Source: Verrucomicrobiota bacterium (GTDB lineage: Bacteria > Verrucomicrobiota > Verrucomicrobiia > Limisphaerales > DSYF01). From it: a stretch of DNA of 5,170 bases. Each line of letters starts with the position of its first letter. Position 1 is the stretch's first letter. Of this stretch, positions 4,877 through 5,170 are shown piece after piece. The stretch covers positions 1-5,170 of the forward strand of contig JALOTU010000208.1 in the NCBI GenBank assembly GCA_025457725.1, in the 5' to 3' direction. A program made the translations under genes and the position numbers. Below the pieces are notes generated by a model. The model saw nothing but the letters and a program-made list of their open reading frames with translations. It searched no databases and was not told the origin of the DNA.

Positions 4877-5170
4877 ATGAACACAATGAAATGGGCGGCC
4901 TGCTCCCTGATCGCCACGGCGCTGCTTGGACTCACCGCCTGCTCAACGACTGAGGGCACAGAAGAAGTCGATGCCGTCGAAACGCCGGATGGCGCCATGA
5001 TCGTGGACACCTTCACCACCACGGCAACCGTGACCGCCATCAATACCGCGGACCGCAAGGTAACGCTGAAAACCCCCAACGGCCACAAGACCACCTACAA
5101 GTGCGGACCGGACATGGTCAACTTCAGCCAGATTGCCGTGGGTGACCAGGTCAAGGCCACGGTGAGCGAG
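4877..5170 (+). CDS. Putative lipoprotein, possible OB-like domain (partial, runs off right edge)
   Basis: Ninety-eight residues are visible with no stop before the window ends. The N-terminus has K5, hydrophobic SLIATALLGL, and lipobox L19-T20-A21-C22, so signal peptidase II processing and lipidation of C22 are predicted. The first mature residues STTEGTEEVD are polar and acidic, a flexible tether. From about residue 47 the pattern TTATVTAINTADRKVTLKTP, then GHKTTYKCG and VNFSQIAVGDQVKATVSE, looks like the strands of a small OB-like beta barrel seen in many hypothetical bacterial lipoproteins. A second cysteine (C76) is present. The start is supported by GAGAGG upstream and by the lipobox position. 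It follows the exported-protein genes by 87 bases and may belong to the same envelope function. Ligand and role are unknown. Confidence 0.88.
   Translation, partial: MNTMKWAACSLIATALLGLTACSTTEGTEEVDAVETPDGAMIVDTFTTTATVTAINTADRKVTLKTPNGHKTTYKCGPDMVNFSQIAVGDQVKATVSE

Overview
The window is GC-rich bacterial DNA that is almost entirely coding on the + strand. The likely source is Verrucomicrobiota, perhaps an Opitutales relative. That guess rests on high GC, several genes without a Shine-Dalgarno sequence, a response-regulator adenylate cyclase, and a run of secreted proteins of families I associate with that phylum and similar environmental bacteria. There is no rRNA or other marker gene, so the phylum is an inference of moderate-to-low confidence.

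Positions 1-291 are non-coding. They hold two nearly identical copies (95 of 96 bases) of a repeat at a 177-base period. A 74-base spacer with two adjacent perfect palindromes separates them. The right-hand copy runs up to the first gene. There a single inserted T improves a possible -10 box, and a perfect 8-base inverted repeat flanks that box.

Positions 292-1723 are a two-gene signalling unit. The first gene is a STAS-domain anti-anti-sigma-type switch protein. The second is a receiver-domain class III nucleotide cyclase whose visible active-site residues predict an adenylate cyclase. Together they suggest phosphorylation-controlled signalling and cAMP output. The partner kinase or phosphatase genes are not in the window and may lie to the left.

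Positions 1724-1880 are a 157-base intergenic region with the AT-rich patch expected of a promoter. Positions 1881-4789 are four tightly packed genes, all encoding proteins with N-terminal export signals: a conserved hypothetical periplasmic protein, a DUF2092 protein, a small protein with an Ala/Gln heptad-repeat region and a Tyr/Gly-rich C-terminal module, and a protein with a double glycine zipper. The last two overlap by four bases.

After an 87-base gap, a predicted lipoprotein with a possible OB-like domain starts at 4877 and runs off the right edge. The five exported proteins look like a cell-envelope module of unknown function. No mobile element, CRISPR array, tRNA or rRNA was seen.
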